The notes: generated by a model from the sequence alone, not told the origin. A stretch of DNA of 16,434 bases from CAVQNQ01 sp964427655 (GCA_964427655.1 CAYRWE010000110.1:1-16434), one strand, 5' to 3'. Shown: positions 1 to 8,700, counted from the first letter of the stretch. Numbers and translations are program-made.

Positions 1-355
1 GGACCGCCGGATGGGCAGTCGCTCCCGGAAACGGGGGAGGAAAGTCCGGTCTCCATAGGGCAGCGTGCCGGCTAACGGCCGGGAGGGCCGCAAGGCTCTA
101 CGGAAAGCGCAACAGAAAATATACCGCCGCGCCTCGGCGCGGTAAGGGTGAAATGGTGCGGTAAGAGCGCACCGCGGCAGGAGCAATTCGGCCGGCATGG
201 CAAACCCCACGCGGAGCAAGACCAAATAGGGGAGGAGGAGCGGCCCGCTCCGCAGGACTCCCGGGTAGGTCGCTAGAGCCGGGCAGCAATGTCCGGCCAA
301 GATGAATGACTGCCGCCCGCAAGGGTACAGAAACCGGCTTACAGTCCGGCGGTCC
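1..355 (+). ncRNA. rnpB: RNase P RNA, bacterial type A
   Basis: Catalytic RNA of ribonuclease P, which removes 5' leaders from precursor tRNAs together with the RnpA protein. The conserved core is plainly visible: GAGGAAAGTCC (P4 5' strand region) at 37-47, the GGGTGAAATGGTGCGGTAAGAG block from about 145, GCAAGACCAAATAGG near 216-230, AGATGAATGACTGCC near 299-313, and the 3' conserved ACAGAAACCGGCTTA at 327-341. The first ten bases (GGACCGCCGG) pair perfectly with 346-355 (CCGGCGGTCC) to form helix P1, which sets the ends. The mature 5' end is therefore at or just before base 1, and any promoter lies outside the window. The gene runs toward the minus-strand SDR gene, whose stop is 12 bases past P1. 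No clear terminator with a U tract follows, so transcription may end inside the SDR gene. Confidence 0.97.
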
Positions 356-367
356 CGGTTCTTTCGG

Positions 368-1351
368 TTATGGTATGGTCGGGCGTCCTAGGCCCTGATC
401 CGGCGCGCGCATCCACTCGAGGGTTTTTTGGATGCCCTCATCGTACGGAGTCTTGCGAATCGCCGGGAACTTCGCCAGAAGCTTGCGGTCGTCGAGGATG
501 ATGGGCGTCTCCTGAAGGTAGAGCATCTCGGGCAGCTCGCGCATCAGGGGATTGAACCAGCCCAGCACGCTCAGGAGCCGGCGGCCAGCCGTGCGGTACC
601 GGGGAGCATGGCCGGAGGCGCGATAGATGCGCGTGATGAAATCCACGGCGGTGATTTCGCCGGCACCACCGAAATTCCAGGCCTCGCCATAGCACTCCGC
701 GCAGGAAGCCAGGTCGAGAACCACCGGTCCGGTGTCGGGCACAAAAACGAATTCGTGAGGCGTGCCGGTCGGGCCGATCCAGTTAGCCGTCTTGCCCGCC
801 AGGGCCGCGCGAAAAACGGGATTGGCGAGGCCCAGATCGGCGTGCGGGCCGTAGAAATCGGGCAGGCGCAGGATCATGCCGGCGATGTCGCCCCGGCGAT
901 GAGCCTCCAGCACCAGATCCTCCTGTTCGGCCCGGTAGCGGCCCTTGCGCGACGGTGGATTGCGCGGATGTGTCTCGGCCACCCGGGGCGTGGTGGGAGC
1001 GCTATAGGGGTATACGCTCGATATCAGCAGCAGGCGCTCGACGTGTTCGGCGGCGGCCGCTTCGAGGGTCGCGCGCATCAGGACCGGGTGTAAATTGTGC
1101 TGGGGATACGGAAGCCCGAGCGTGTAGAAGATGGTGTCCACGCCGCGCGCGGCGGCCGCGGCGGCAGCGGGGTCGGCCAGATCGGCGGGGAAGATTTCGG
1201 CGTGAGGCAAGCCGCCGAAGGCCTGCTGGAGCTTCTGCCGCGAACGCCCCACCACGCGATACGGGATGCCGCGGCGCTCCAGTTCCGGGGCCACCGATTG
1301 GCCCATGGCGCCAGACGCGCCGAAGAGGGCCACTTTGCGAACGAGTGCCAT
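368..1351 (-). CDS. Atypical SDR-family NAD(P)-binding epimerase/dehydratase-like protein
   Basis: A 327-residue Rossmann-fold protein of the NAD-dependent epimerase/dehydratase (extended/atypical SDR) or NmrA-like kind. The N-terminal dinucleotide motif GASGAMG sits at residues 11-17, right after the first beta strand (KVALF). Further SDR signs are a DLAD segment after the second strand pair, LLLISSVYPYS as the strand holding the catalytic Ser, and a substrate region with FVFVPDTG and NFGGAGEITAVDFI. The usual YxxxK catalytic pair is not evident: where it is expected the sequence reads SRKGRYRAEQE, so both Tyr and Lys appear replaced when aligned on the following AE. It may therefore bind a nucleotide cofactor without classical SDR chemistry. 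Substrate unknown. It is a single gene, convergent with rnpB and divergent from ftsY. No good ribosome-binding site precedes the ATG at 1351. Confidence 0.85.
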   Translation of the reverse strand: MALVRKVALFGASGAMGQSVAPELERRGIPYRVVGRSRQKLQQAFGGLPHAEIFPADLADPAAAAAAARGVDTIFYTLGLPYPQHNLHPVLMRATLEAAAAEHVERLLLISSVYPYSAPTTPRVAETHPRNPPSRKGRYRAEQEDLVLEAHRRGDIAGMILRLPDFYGPHADLGLANPVFRAALAGKTANWIGPTGTPHEFVFVPDTGPVVLDLASCAECYGEAWNFGGAGEITAVDFITRIYRASGHAPRYRTAGRRLLSVLGWFNPLMRELPEMLYLQETPIILDDRKLLAKFPAIRKTPYDEGIQKTLEWMRAPDQGLGRPTIP

Positions 1352-1412
1352 ACTAGTGGATCAGTACAAGCCGCTCCATAGGGCAACCTAAAGGATGCCC
1401 CACCGGGGCTGC

Positions 1413-1421
1413 TGTTAGAAT
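1413..1421 (+). promoter_or_regulatory. Extended -10 promoter element of the ftsY operon, near-leaderless
   Basis: TGTTAGAAT combines a TGN extension with the -10 hexamer TAGAAT (1416-1421). The hexamer ends nine bases before the ftsY ATG, so a start site six to eight bases downstream leaves at most a few untranslated bases. No Shine-Dalgarno sequence is present in that space. No convincing -35 is seen, which is typical for extended -10 promoters. The same TGTTARAAT string stands before the gene at 15947. Confidence 0.5.
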
Positions 1422-1430
1422 AGAACCGAA

Positions 1431-2381
1431 ATGATCCAGACGCTGTTTGGCCCGGTCGAGCAAGAGCCATCCCTGCTGGAAAAACTGAAGAGCGGCGTGG
1501 AAAAGACCCGCGCGGGGCTGGTTTCCGCGCTGGAGGACGCGCTTCAGGGAAAGAAAGAGATCGATGCGGACCTGCTCGACGAACTGGAGTACACGCTCAT
1601 TTCCGCCGATATCGGCGTCAAGACCACCGAGGAGATCCTGGCGCGCATCCACGAGCGCGTGGAGCGCCATCAACTGAACGACGTGGCCGAACTGAAGGGG
1701 CTGATCCGCGAGCACCTCCTCGAGATTTTGGCATCGAGCGAGCGCGCGCCGGCGCGGGTGAGCGAGCCGCCGGCGGTGATTTTGATGGTGGGCGTGAACG
1801 GCTCGGGGAAGACCACCACCATCGGCAAGCTGGCGCAGCGGCTTAAGGCCGAGAAGCACTCGGTGCTGCTGTGCGCGGCGGATACCTTCCGCGCGGCGGC
1901 CATCGAGCAGCTTGAGATCTGGGCCGAGCGAACGGGTTCGCCCATTGTGCGGCAGGGGCCGGGCAGCGATCCTAGCGCGGTGCTCTTCGATGCGCTCACG
2001 GCGGCCCGCGCGCGCGGCATGGATTGCGTAATCGTGGATACCGCCGGGCGCCTCCAGACCAAAGAGAACCTGATGGCGGAGCTGCAGAAAATGACCCGCA
2101 CGGCGCGTAAGGTGATTCCCGACGCGCCTCATGAGGTGCTGCTGGTGCTGGACGCCACCACCGGGCAGAACGGGCTGGAGCAGGCGCGCAAGTTCACGGA
2201 GACATCCGGGGTGACGGGGATCGTGCTGACCAAGCTGGACGGCACCGCGAAGGGCGGCATCGTGGTGGCGATCGCGCGCGAGCTGAACCTGCCCATACGC
2301 TACGTGGGGGTGGGGGAGAAAGCCGAAGACCTGCTGCCGTTCGACGCGGAAAAATTCATCGCATCGCTTTTCGAAAAATGA
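1431..2381 (+). CDS. ftsY: Signal recognition particle receptor FtsY
   Basis: SRP receptor GTPase that docks ribosome-SRP complexes at the inner membrane for co-translational insertion of membrane proteins. The 316 residues hold a helical N domain (about 10-105) and a G domain with G1 GVNGSGKT at 121-128, the SRP-GTPase DTFRAAA segment, G3 DTAGR at 203-207, the DATTGQNG element and G4 TKLDG at 267-271, ending in the typical GVGEKAEDLLPFD closing region. There is almost no acidic A domain before the N domain, so this is a short NG-type FtsY. It leads an operon: its TGA overlaps the ribD ATG in an ATGA arrangement. Transcription probably begins at the extended -10 just upstream. ATG 1431 is the natural start because the promoter element leaves no room for a longer protein. 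Confidence 0.97.
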   Translation: MIQTLFGPVEQEPSLLEKLKSGVEKTRAGLVSALEDALQGKKEIDADLLDELEYTLISADIGVKTTEEILARIHERVERHQLNDVAELKGLIREHLLEILASSERAPARVSEPPAVILMVGVNGSGKTTTIGKLAQRLKAEKHSVLLCAADTFRAAAIEQLEIWAERTGSPIVRQGPGSDPSAVLFDALTAARARGMDCVIVDTAGRLQTKENLMAELQKMTRTARKVIPDAPHEVLLVLDATTGQNGLEQARKFTETSGVTGIVLTKLDGTAKGGIVVAIARELNLPIRYVGVGEKAEDLLPFDAEKFIASLFEK

Positions 2382-3487
2382 CCAACGTATACATGCGTGA
2401 AGTCCTGGATCTGGCGCGCCAGGGACGCGCGCTGGCCAGCCCGAATCCCATGGTGGGGGCGCTCGTGGTGAAAGATGGCGAGGTGATGGGGCGCGGCTTC
2501 CACACCTACGCGGGCCTGCAGCACGCCGAAGTCATCGCGCTTTCGCAGGCTGGGGAGCGCGCGCGCGGCGCCACGCTGTATGTGAATCTGGAGCCGTGCT
2601 CGCACCACGGGCGCACCCCGCCGTGCGTGGACGCCGTGATCAACGCGGGCGTGGCGCGCGTGGTGGCGTCGGTGGGAGACCCCAATCCGCTGGTGGCGGG
2701 CGAGGGTTTCCGCAAGCTGCGCGAGGCGGGCGTGGAAGTGGTGGTAGACCCGGAAACGGCGGCGGAGGCGGAGAAGCTGAACCGGAGCTTCCTGCACTTC
2801 ATGCGCACGGGCCGCCCGCTGGTGACGCTGAAGGCGGCCATCACGCTGGACGGCAAGATCTCCGCGCCGGACGACAACCGCGGCTGGATCACCAGCGAGC
2901 GTGCGCGCGCGCATGTGCAGGAGCTGCGCCACGATCACGACGCCATCCTGACGGGGATCGGCACGGTGCTGGCGGACGATTGCCTGCTGACGGATCGCAC
3001 GAGCCTGCCGCGCTCGCGGCCGCTGATGCGCATCGTGATGGATTCGCAGCTTCGCCTGGCGCTCGATTCGAAGATGGTGCGCAGCGCCGCCGGAGACCTG
3101 GTGGTGGCCACCACTTCGGCCTCCTCGCCCGAGCGCCGCAAAATGCTGGAAGGTCGCGGCGTGCAGGTACTGCTGTGCGACGGCCGGGGCGGCCGCGCGG
3201 ATCTGGACGGCGTGGTGCGCTGGCTGGGACGGCAGCGCTACCTCTCGCTCATGATCGAGGCGGGCAGCAAGATCAACTGGACGGCGCTCGAGACCGGCTG
3301 CGTGGACCGCGTCTTTTTCTATTACGCGCCCAAGATTCTGGGCGGCCTGGAAGCTCTGCCGTTGGCCGGGGGCATCGGGCGGCGGCGGCGCGCGGACGCC
3401 ATCACGCTGCACGACATCGCGATCCACCCGATTCCGCCGGACGAATTCGCGGTCGAGGGAAGCCTGGATGTTTACAGGGATCGTTGA
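2378..3487 (+). CDS. ribD: Bifunctional riboflavin deaminase/reductase RibD
   Basis: Catalyses two successive steps of riboflavin synthesis: deamination of 2,5-diamino-6-ribosylamino-pyrimidinone 5'-phosphate, then NADPH-dependent reduction of the ribose side chain. The N-terminal cytidine-deaminase-like domain (about 1-145) keeps its zinc site: H49-A-E51 and C74...C83 in EPCSHHGRTPPC. The C-terminal reductase domain (about 147-365) begins VTLKAAITLDGKIS and contains GWITSERARAHVQELRH and GIGTVLADD; the residue after ADD is Cys rather than the common Pro. Its 369 residues match the family length. It overlaps ftsY by four bases and ribE by twenty, and has no ribosome-binding site of its own, so translation is probably coupled to ftsY. 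No FMN riboswitch precedes it, so flavin control is not evident here. Confidence 0.96.
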   Translation: MTNVYMREVLDLARQGRALASPNPMVGALVVKDGEVMGRGFHTYAGLQHAEVIALSQAGERARGATLYVNLEPCSHHGRTPPCVDAVINAGVARVVASVGDPNPLVAGEGFRKLREAGVEVVVDPETAAEAEKLNRSFLHFMRTGRPLVTLKAAITLDGKISAPDDNRGWITSERARAHVQELRHDHDAILTGIGTVLADDCLLTDRTSLPRSRPLMRIVMDSQLRLALDSKMVRSAAGDLVVATTSASSPERRKMLEGRGVQVLLCDGRGGRADLDGVVRWLGRQRYLSLMIEAGSKINWTALETGCVDRVFFYYAPKILGGLEALPLAGGIGRRRRADAITLHDIAIHPIPPDEFAVEGSLDVYRDR

Positions 3488-4109
3488 AGAGCTGGGGACG
3501 GTGGAATCCCTGGAACGGCGCGGGAACGGCGCGCGCCTGGCGGTGCGCTGCCGGACGGTGATCGAGGACCTGGTGCTGGGCGGAAGCATCCTGGTGAACG
3601 GCGTGTGCCTGACGGCCGTCACGCAGCGGCCGGGCTCGTTCGCGGCGGACCTGGCTCCCGAGACGCTGAAGCGCAGCAACCTGGGCGAGCTGCGGGCGGG
3701 TTCGCGCGTCAACCTGGAACGGCCGCTTTCGCCATCGGGGCGTTTGAGCGGGCACATTGTGCAGGGCCACGTGGATGGAACCGGCGAGTTCGTCTCGCTG
3801 AAGGCGCTGGGCGACGAGAACTGGTGGCTGCGCATCGGCGTGCCGCGGGAGCTCGAGCGGTTTCTGGTGGAGAAGGGATCGGTGGCCATCGACGGCGTGA
3901 GCCTGACGGTGGCGGAAATCGAAGGCAGCGTGCTGGCGGTTTCGGTGATCCCTCACACGTTCCGCAACACCACGCTGGGCGGATATCGCGCCGGGTCGCG
4001 CGTGAATCTGGAATGCGACATCCTGGCGAAGTATGTGGACAGACTGCTGGGCAGGTTGAACGCGGCGCCGCCGCTGACGGTCGAGAAGCTACGGGAGAAC
4101 GGATTTTGA
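3468..4109 (+). CDS. ribE: Riboflavin synthase, alpha subunit
   Basis: Dismutates two 6,7-dimethyl-8-ribityllumazine molecules into riboflavin and the pyrimidine precursor. The protein has the two similar barrel halves of the family: the first starts MFTGIVEELGTVESL and includes NGVCLTAV, and the second starts near SGHIVQGHVDGTGEF and includes DGVSLTVAE and SVIPHTFRNTTLG. At 213 residues it is of usual size, and the N-terminal MFTG(I/L)VE motif fixes the start. GAGGGA at 3455-3460, seven bases before the ATG, is a good ribosome-binding site inside the end of ribD. It is the last gene of the ftsY-ribD-ribE operon. ribH (lumazine synthase) and the GTP cyclohydrolase/DHBP synthase gene are not in the window. 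The symbol ribC is used for this enzyme in some species. Confidence 0.96.
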   Translation: MFTGIVEELGTVESLERRGNGARLAVRCRTVIEDLVLGGSILVNGVCLTAVTQRPGSFAADLAPETLKRSNLGELRAGSRVNLERPLSPSGRLSGHIVQGHVDGTGEFVSLKALGDENWWLRIGVPRELERFLVEKGSVAIDGVSLTVAEIEGSVLAVSVIPHTFRNTTLGGYRAGSRVNLECDILAKYVDRLLGRLNAAPPLTVEKLRENGF

Positions 4110-4289
4110 GCGAGTCCCCGCGCAGCGATTCTCTCTTATCATTCTTCAGTTACAGAAGCGTCACTTCGTAATAACAAGTTAGTTACTCAAGCGATTCGTC
4201 CGGTTTCGAATAACACGTACTTCGAAACACATTCGCCACCACTTAGTAATTCAATAGTATCTTCGCCTTGATACCATGGGCCGTCATAA
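4110..4289 (+). promoter_or_regulatory. AT-rich promoter spacer upstream of the MFS transporter
   Basis: This 180-base spacer is clearly poorer in G+C than all flanking genes and codes for nothing recognisable. It holds a perfect inverted repeat (4203-4210/4221-4228), repeated TTAGTWAY-like words at 4179, 4243 and 4254, and a plausible -10 TAGTAT at 4255-4260 that would give a leader of about 23 bases. No U-tract terminator for the rib operon is visible. The layout suggests a regulated promoter for the phosphonate block; the regulator is not encoded nearby. Confidence 0.4.
4203..4228. repeat. Perfect 8-bp inverted repeat, candidate operator
   Basis: GTTTCGAA (4203-4210) and TTCGAAAC (4221-4228) are exact reverse complements separated by ten bases. 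Half-site centres are 18 bases apart. There is no following T tract, so a transcription terminator is unlikely. Its position about 27 bases upstream of the proposed -10 (4255-4260) would suit a dimeric regulator. No regulator is known to bind it. Confidence 0.4.
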
Positions 4290-5639
4290 ATGCCGGCCGC
4301 GCCTCTCAAGGACGTCGAGGATTGTCGAAAAACGAGTCCGCGACGCGGGCGGCTCTGGCAGGGCGCCACGATTGCGCTGCTGTTCGCTGGGTATGCCGGA
4401 TATTACTTTTGCCGGTCGGACCTGTCGGTGGCCATTCCGCTGATTGTCGAGGAACTGCATCTTCACGGCATGGCCGCGCCTGACGCGATCGTGCGGCTGG
4501 GTTCGATCGTTTCTCTGGGGGTGCTGGGATACGCCGCCGGAAAGTTTTTGTTGGCCGGCCTGGCCGATTTTCTGGGGGGGCGGCGAAATTTCCTGGGTGG
4601 CATGCTGGGCGCGATCCTGTTCACGGCGATCTTTTGCCTGGGCGGCGGACTGCCCGTGTTTACGCTGGCCTGGATAGGCAACCGCTTCGTGCAATCGCTG
4701 GGCTGGGGGGGCTTGGTCAAGATCGCATCGCGGTGGTTTTCCTATTCGGCGTACGGGACCGTCATGGGGATCCTGAGCCTCAGTTTTCTGGTGGGCGACG
4801 CGGCCGCCAGGAAGATTCTGGGATGGCTGATCGCGGGCGGGTTTGGCTGGCGCGCATTATTCCTGGCGGCCGCGGGAGTGCTGCTGGCGATCTTCGCGCT
4901 GAACCTGCTGTTTCTGCGGGAATCGCGAACCGAGGTCGGCGGCTCCGAGCCGGAAGTAAACCCGCTCAACGTATTCGCAGGGGAGGGAAGCGCCCACCCC
5001 CGCAGCGTGGGCGCTCTGCTGGGCCCGCTGCTGCACGACCCAGCTTTTATCGTGGTGCTGCTGCTGTCGCTGGGCTGCACGCTGGTGCGCGAGACCTTCA
5101 ATACCTGGACGCCCACGTTTCTGCACACGACGGGATTCAACGTGGCGCAAGCGGCCGGGGAGAGCGCCTGGTTTCCGCTGGTGGGCGCGGTCTCGGTGAT
5201 GGCGGCGGGGCTGGCCAGCGACCGGTTGGGAGCGCGCGGACGGGCGGTGGTCATGAGCGCCGGCCTGGCGATAGCGACTCTGGCGCTGTGGGGATTGGGC
5301 TCGGTCTCGGGCGCCCGATCGGGGCGGCTGGCGGTGGAACTGGTTAGCGTGGTGGCGTTCGGACTGATCGGACCGTACTCGTATCTGGCCGGGGCGATGG
5401 CGCTCGATTTCGGCGGGCGTATGGGCGGCGCCATGTGTTCGGGCCTGATCGACGGAGTGGGATACCTGGGCGGGGCGCTGGCGGGCGACACCTTCGCACG
5501 CTGCGCGCAGGCATTCGGGTGGCCGGGATCCTTCCGGCTGTTGGGAGGCGTAACAGCGGTGTCGTGCCTGTGGGCCATCGCCTTGGTGTGGATACAGAGC
5601 CGCAAGGCGGTGGCGATTACTCCTGAAGCGAGCTTATAA
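4290..5639 (+). CDS. OPA-family MFS transporter (GlpT-like), candidate phosphonate carrier
   Basis: A 449-residue inner-membrane protein with about 12 hydrophobic segments, of the organophosphate:phosphate antiporter branch of the MFS (GlpT, UhpT relatives). TM1 reads AGYAGYYFCRSDLSVAIP, matching the GlpT YYLVRKNFALAMP pattern, so R42 corresponds to GlpT R45. TM7 reads TLVRETFNTWTPTFL, matching LRYGILDWSPTYL, so R267 corresponds to GlpT R269. Those two arginines hold the phosphate group in GlpT. The TM4 element NRFVQSLGWGGLVKIASRWFS is also typical of the family. Because phnW and phnX follow on the same strand, the likely cargo is 2-aminoethylphosphonate or a related phosphonate; GlpT itself is known to carry the phosphonate fosfomycin. 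Exchange for internal phosphate is possible. The ATG at 4290 lacks a strong ribosome-binding site. Confidence 0.85.
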   Translation: MPAAPLKDVEDCRKTSPRRGRLWQGATIALLFAGYAGYYFCRSDLSVAIPLIVEELHLHGMAAPDAIVRLGSIVSLGVLGYAAGKFLLAGLADFLGGRRNFLGGMLGAILFTAIFCLGGGLPVFTLAWIGNRFVQSLGWGGLVKIASRWFSYSAYGTVMGILSLSFLVGDAAARKILGWLIAGGFGWRALFLAAAGVLLAIFALNLLFLRESRTEVGGSEPEVNPLNVFAGEGSAHPRSVGALLGPLLHDPAFIVVLLLSLGCTLVRETFNTWTPTFLHTTGFNVAQAAGESAWFPLVGAVSVMAAGLASDRLGARGRAVVMSAGLAIATLALWGLGSVSGARSGRLAVELVSVVAFGLIGPYSYLAGAMALDFGGRMGGAMCSGLIDGVGYLGGALAGDTFARCAQAFGWPGSFRLLGGVTAVSCLWAIALVWIQSRKAVAITPEASL

Positions 5640-5787
5640 GTAGACTAACTGTATGTGATGAATCACTTATGGTGTTGTTACTATATTGCACTAAGTCTGA
5701 TTTGTCATCGAGAGATCGACGAAAGTTAGTATTGCTGTAACATCAATTTAGTATTCTTCACGAGAGTGCTTTCTAAGGAGGCTTTGG
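5640..5787 (+). promoter_or_regulatory. AT-rich promoter spacer upstream of the TonB-dependent receptor
   Basis: A 148-base AT-rich spacer without a gene. It contains two direct copies of TTAGTATT (5726-5733 and 5748-5755, 22 bases apart), a GTGAT-GA-ATCAC inverted repeat at 5655-5666, and a plausible -10 TAGTAT at 5749-5754. The stretch 5743-5759 (TCAATTTAGTATTCTTC) resembles TCAATAGTATCTTC at 4251-4264 before the transporter gene, which suggests both promoters answer to the same control. AAGGAGG at 5775-5781 is a full-strength ribosome-binding site that fixes the TTG start six bases on. Confidence 0.45.
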
Positions 5788-8700
5788 TTGACACACAGCA
5801 GAATCTCTAATACTACACGTGTGTTCTACGCCGCCGTTTTTACTTTCGCGGCATCGGGCGCGTTCGCGCAATCCACTTACGGAACGATTTACGGCAGTGT
5901 AACGGATCCGTCTGCCGCGGTGGTCCGCGGGGCGAAGGTGGAAGCTATCGATGAGCAGACGGGGGTCACTCTCGCTCTGTCGACCGACGCCAATGGTCAG
6001 TACCGCTTCGTGAACCTCGATCCCGGCGTGTATACGATCGCTGCCACGGCTGGCGGCTTCAGCCGGACGGAGCGGAAAGGCGTTCCCCTGCTGGCCCGCG
6101 AGGAGCTCGCGATCCCTTTTCAGTTGGCCGTCGCCAACGCCGAAGGCACCACGATTGAGGTAACGGCGACGCCTGTCGTCTCCGAACAACCCACGCTGTC
6201 TTATTCCAAATCGGGCGAAGACATCAGCGATCTGGCCCTGAATTTCCGCGCAACGGCCAGCCCCAGCCCCATCAGCGTCTCGACCCTTTCACCGGGCGTT
6301 CAGAGCGACAGCGGCGGAAACATCACCATCGCGGGGCAGTTACCCACGGCCACGTCCTTCTCGCTCGATGGCGTATCGACGCAGCTTCCACGCTACGGCG
6401 GCCCCACCAGCGATCTGTTTCCGTCCGTCGAGGGCATCGCCGAATTCAAAGTGAACACCGCTTCCAACAGCGCGGAATTCGCGCAGCCGACCGACATCAC
6501 GGTCATCAGCCGGGGCGGCACAAACGACTTTCACGGCGGCGCTTTCTGGTATTTTCAGCGTGAGGATTTCAATGCCAGGGATGGCATCAGCGGTATCATT
6601 CCGACCGGCGACGCCGATACGTTCGGAACGTCGATCGGCGGTCCGGTGCTGATCCCTGGTGTTTACAATGGGAAGAACAAGACCTTCTTCTATTTCGATT
6701 ATGAAGGCGTCCGGCTGAGCGCCAACAGCCTCATCGACACCAACACGATTCCGGCTTCGTGGCTGACCGGGGATCTTAGCGGCGCCGGATCGCAGGTTGT
6801 CGATACCAACGGCAATCCGATCCCCGGCAACAAGGTCCCCGTTTCCCAGATTAACGCTACGTCAGCCAAACTGATTCCATTTGTCTTCCCCGCGGCAACA
6901 AACAGCGAAAATGCGCTGACGTCCCCGAACCTGGTCCAACCCTTTCCAGCAACTTATGCCAACGACGGGTTCGACGGACGCCTCGACCAGAACTTCGGCG
7001 CCAGACATCGCCTGTGGGGCCGTGTAACACAGAAGACCATCGGCTCCGTGGGGACGGATGCCGCGATCGGCGCGGGCGGCGCGGGCGACGCAGCTTATAA
7101 CCCGTTGATGGGCCCATTTACAACCGACTCGGACCTTATGAATATTGCTATAGCCTATAACTGGATCGTCAACCCCTCTCTGGTCAACGAGCTTCGCTTC
7201 GGGTACACGCGGGCGAATTTTACTTTCGGCTACCCGGAGGCCGCCGAGGGTAACAGCATCGTATCCAACGCGGGCATCCAGGGTCTGCCCGGTCCTCCCA
7301 AGAACGGTTTGGGAGGGGTACCCGTATTCTATTTGGGCGACATTCTGGGCGGCCAGACCAATCCGTACGGACACCCGCGGGTAAACAAGAACGGAACACT
7401 CGAAATCGGGGACAACATATCGTGGATACACGGGCGCCACAGCCTGAAGTTCGGCGCTGAGTTTCGGCGCCTCAACTATCAGGACAACATTACGTTCAAT
7501 CTCGGGGACGAGTATGGCGATTACTTCTACGGCGGAAGCGATGCGCAGGCCTTCACTACCTTCCTCCTTGGCAGGATCGACGATGCGGTGCAGGCGCAAA
7601 ACGGGCCCGACGGGAAGCCGTTCGGATACCACTTCGGCGGCTTCGCGCAAGACGAGTGGCGCCTGCTTCCGAATTTTACGCTAAATGCCGGCCTGAGATA
7701 CGAGGTCAATACACCCTTCGATGACGCCACGCACCAGCTCGGTAATTTCGACACGAATATCCCTGGCGGCGCGCTCATCATTCAGAACGAAGAGACCGGG
7801 CTGATTAACCCGTTGTGGAAAATAGCTGTCGGCAACACTCCTTTCATGACCGCGAGCCAGGTGGGCTGGCCGGATACGCTGCGCCAAACCGATTACGGCA
7901 ACGTTCAGCCGCGATTGGGTCTGGCTTGGAGTCCCGGAACGGACGGCAAAACCTCCGTGCGCGCCTCCGTGGGCAGATACTCGGTTCCGGTCCTGGGCGC
8001 CGTTCTTTACTCGCTGCTAGGCGTGGATACCAGTTACTACGCCGATTTCGGTACGACGTTCTTCCCGGACGCGTTTCCGACGGGCGCGGGAGCCGCGGCT
8101 GCCTATCCCGGCTATCGCCGCGCCAACCAGTTCAACCTGAAAGACCCATCGGTTCTTCAGGGGACTTTCTCCATCGATCGCAATATCGGCTGGAATACGC
8201 TGGTGCGGGCGAGTTACACCATGTCGCACACTTACAACCTGATTGACAGCCCGGATCTCAATCAGGTTGCACCCAACACGGTCGGCTACGCCGCGCTGAC
8301 GGCCACTCCAGCCTTGCGCCAGAAAAATCTGCTGTACCCCAACTTCCGCGAAGTGCTGAGTCGCGTAAACGGACCCAGCGACAAGTACGATGCGGTAACC
8401 TTTGAGATCAACAAGCGCTTCTCGAACGGCCTGAACTTTACAAACAACTATACCTGGGCGAAGAATATAACCAATGCGCTCGGCGCCGTGCCGTCGGGAG
8501 CCGTTCCGGTCGGGGGGCAAGGCGACAACGGCGACAACGTCCTGAACTACTATAATATTGCCGCGGATTACGGGAACGCCTATTACAACCCCACCCAGCG
8601 GTTTGTAAGCACCTTCTTTTACGATCTGCCGTTTGGGCGGGGTCAGAGGTTCGCGGGCAATATCAGCCGCGCCGAAAACCTGGTTGTGGGCGGCTGGCGC

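Noticed and set aside
2300..2400. FMN riboswitch ahead of ribD
   Set aside because: ribD starts inside the ftsY stop codon, and no conserved FMN-element sequence is present there or before ftsY.
2300..3889. 529-residue open frame on the minus strand across ribD-ribE
   Set aside because: It is antisense to two unmistakable riboflavin genes, is low-complexity in Arg, Ala and His, and has no motif. Long antisense frames are common in GC-rich coding DNA.
4268..4483. Alternative 71-residue frame starting upstream of the transporter gene
   Set aside because: It is out of frame with the clear MFS protein and is a shadow of its first third.
4110..5787. Pho boxes (11-base CTGTCAT direct repeats) before the phosphonate genes
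   Set aside because: Only isolated GTCAT words are present (4283, 5703); none forms the tandem spacing required.
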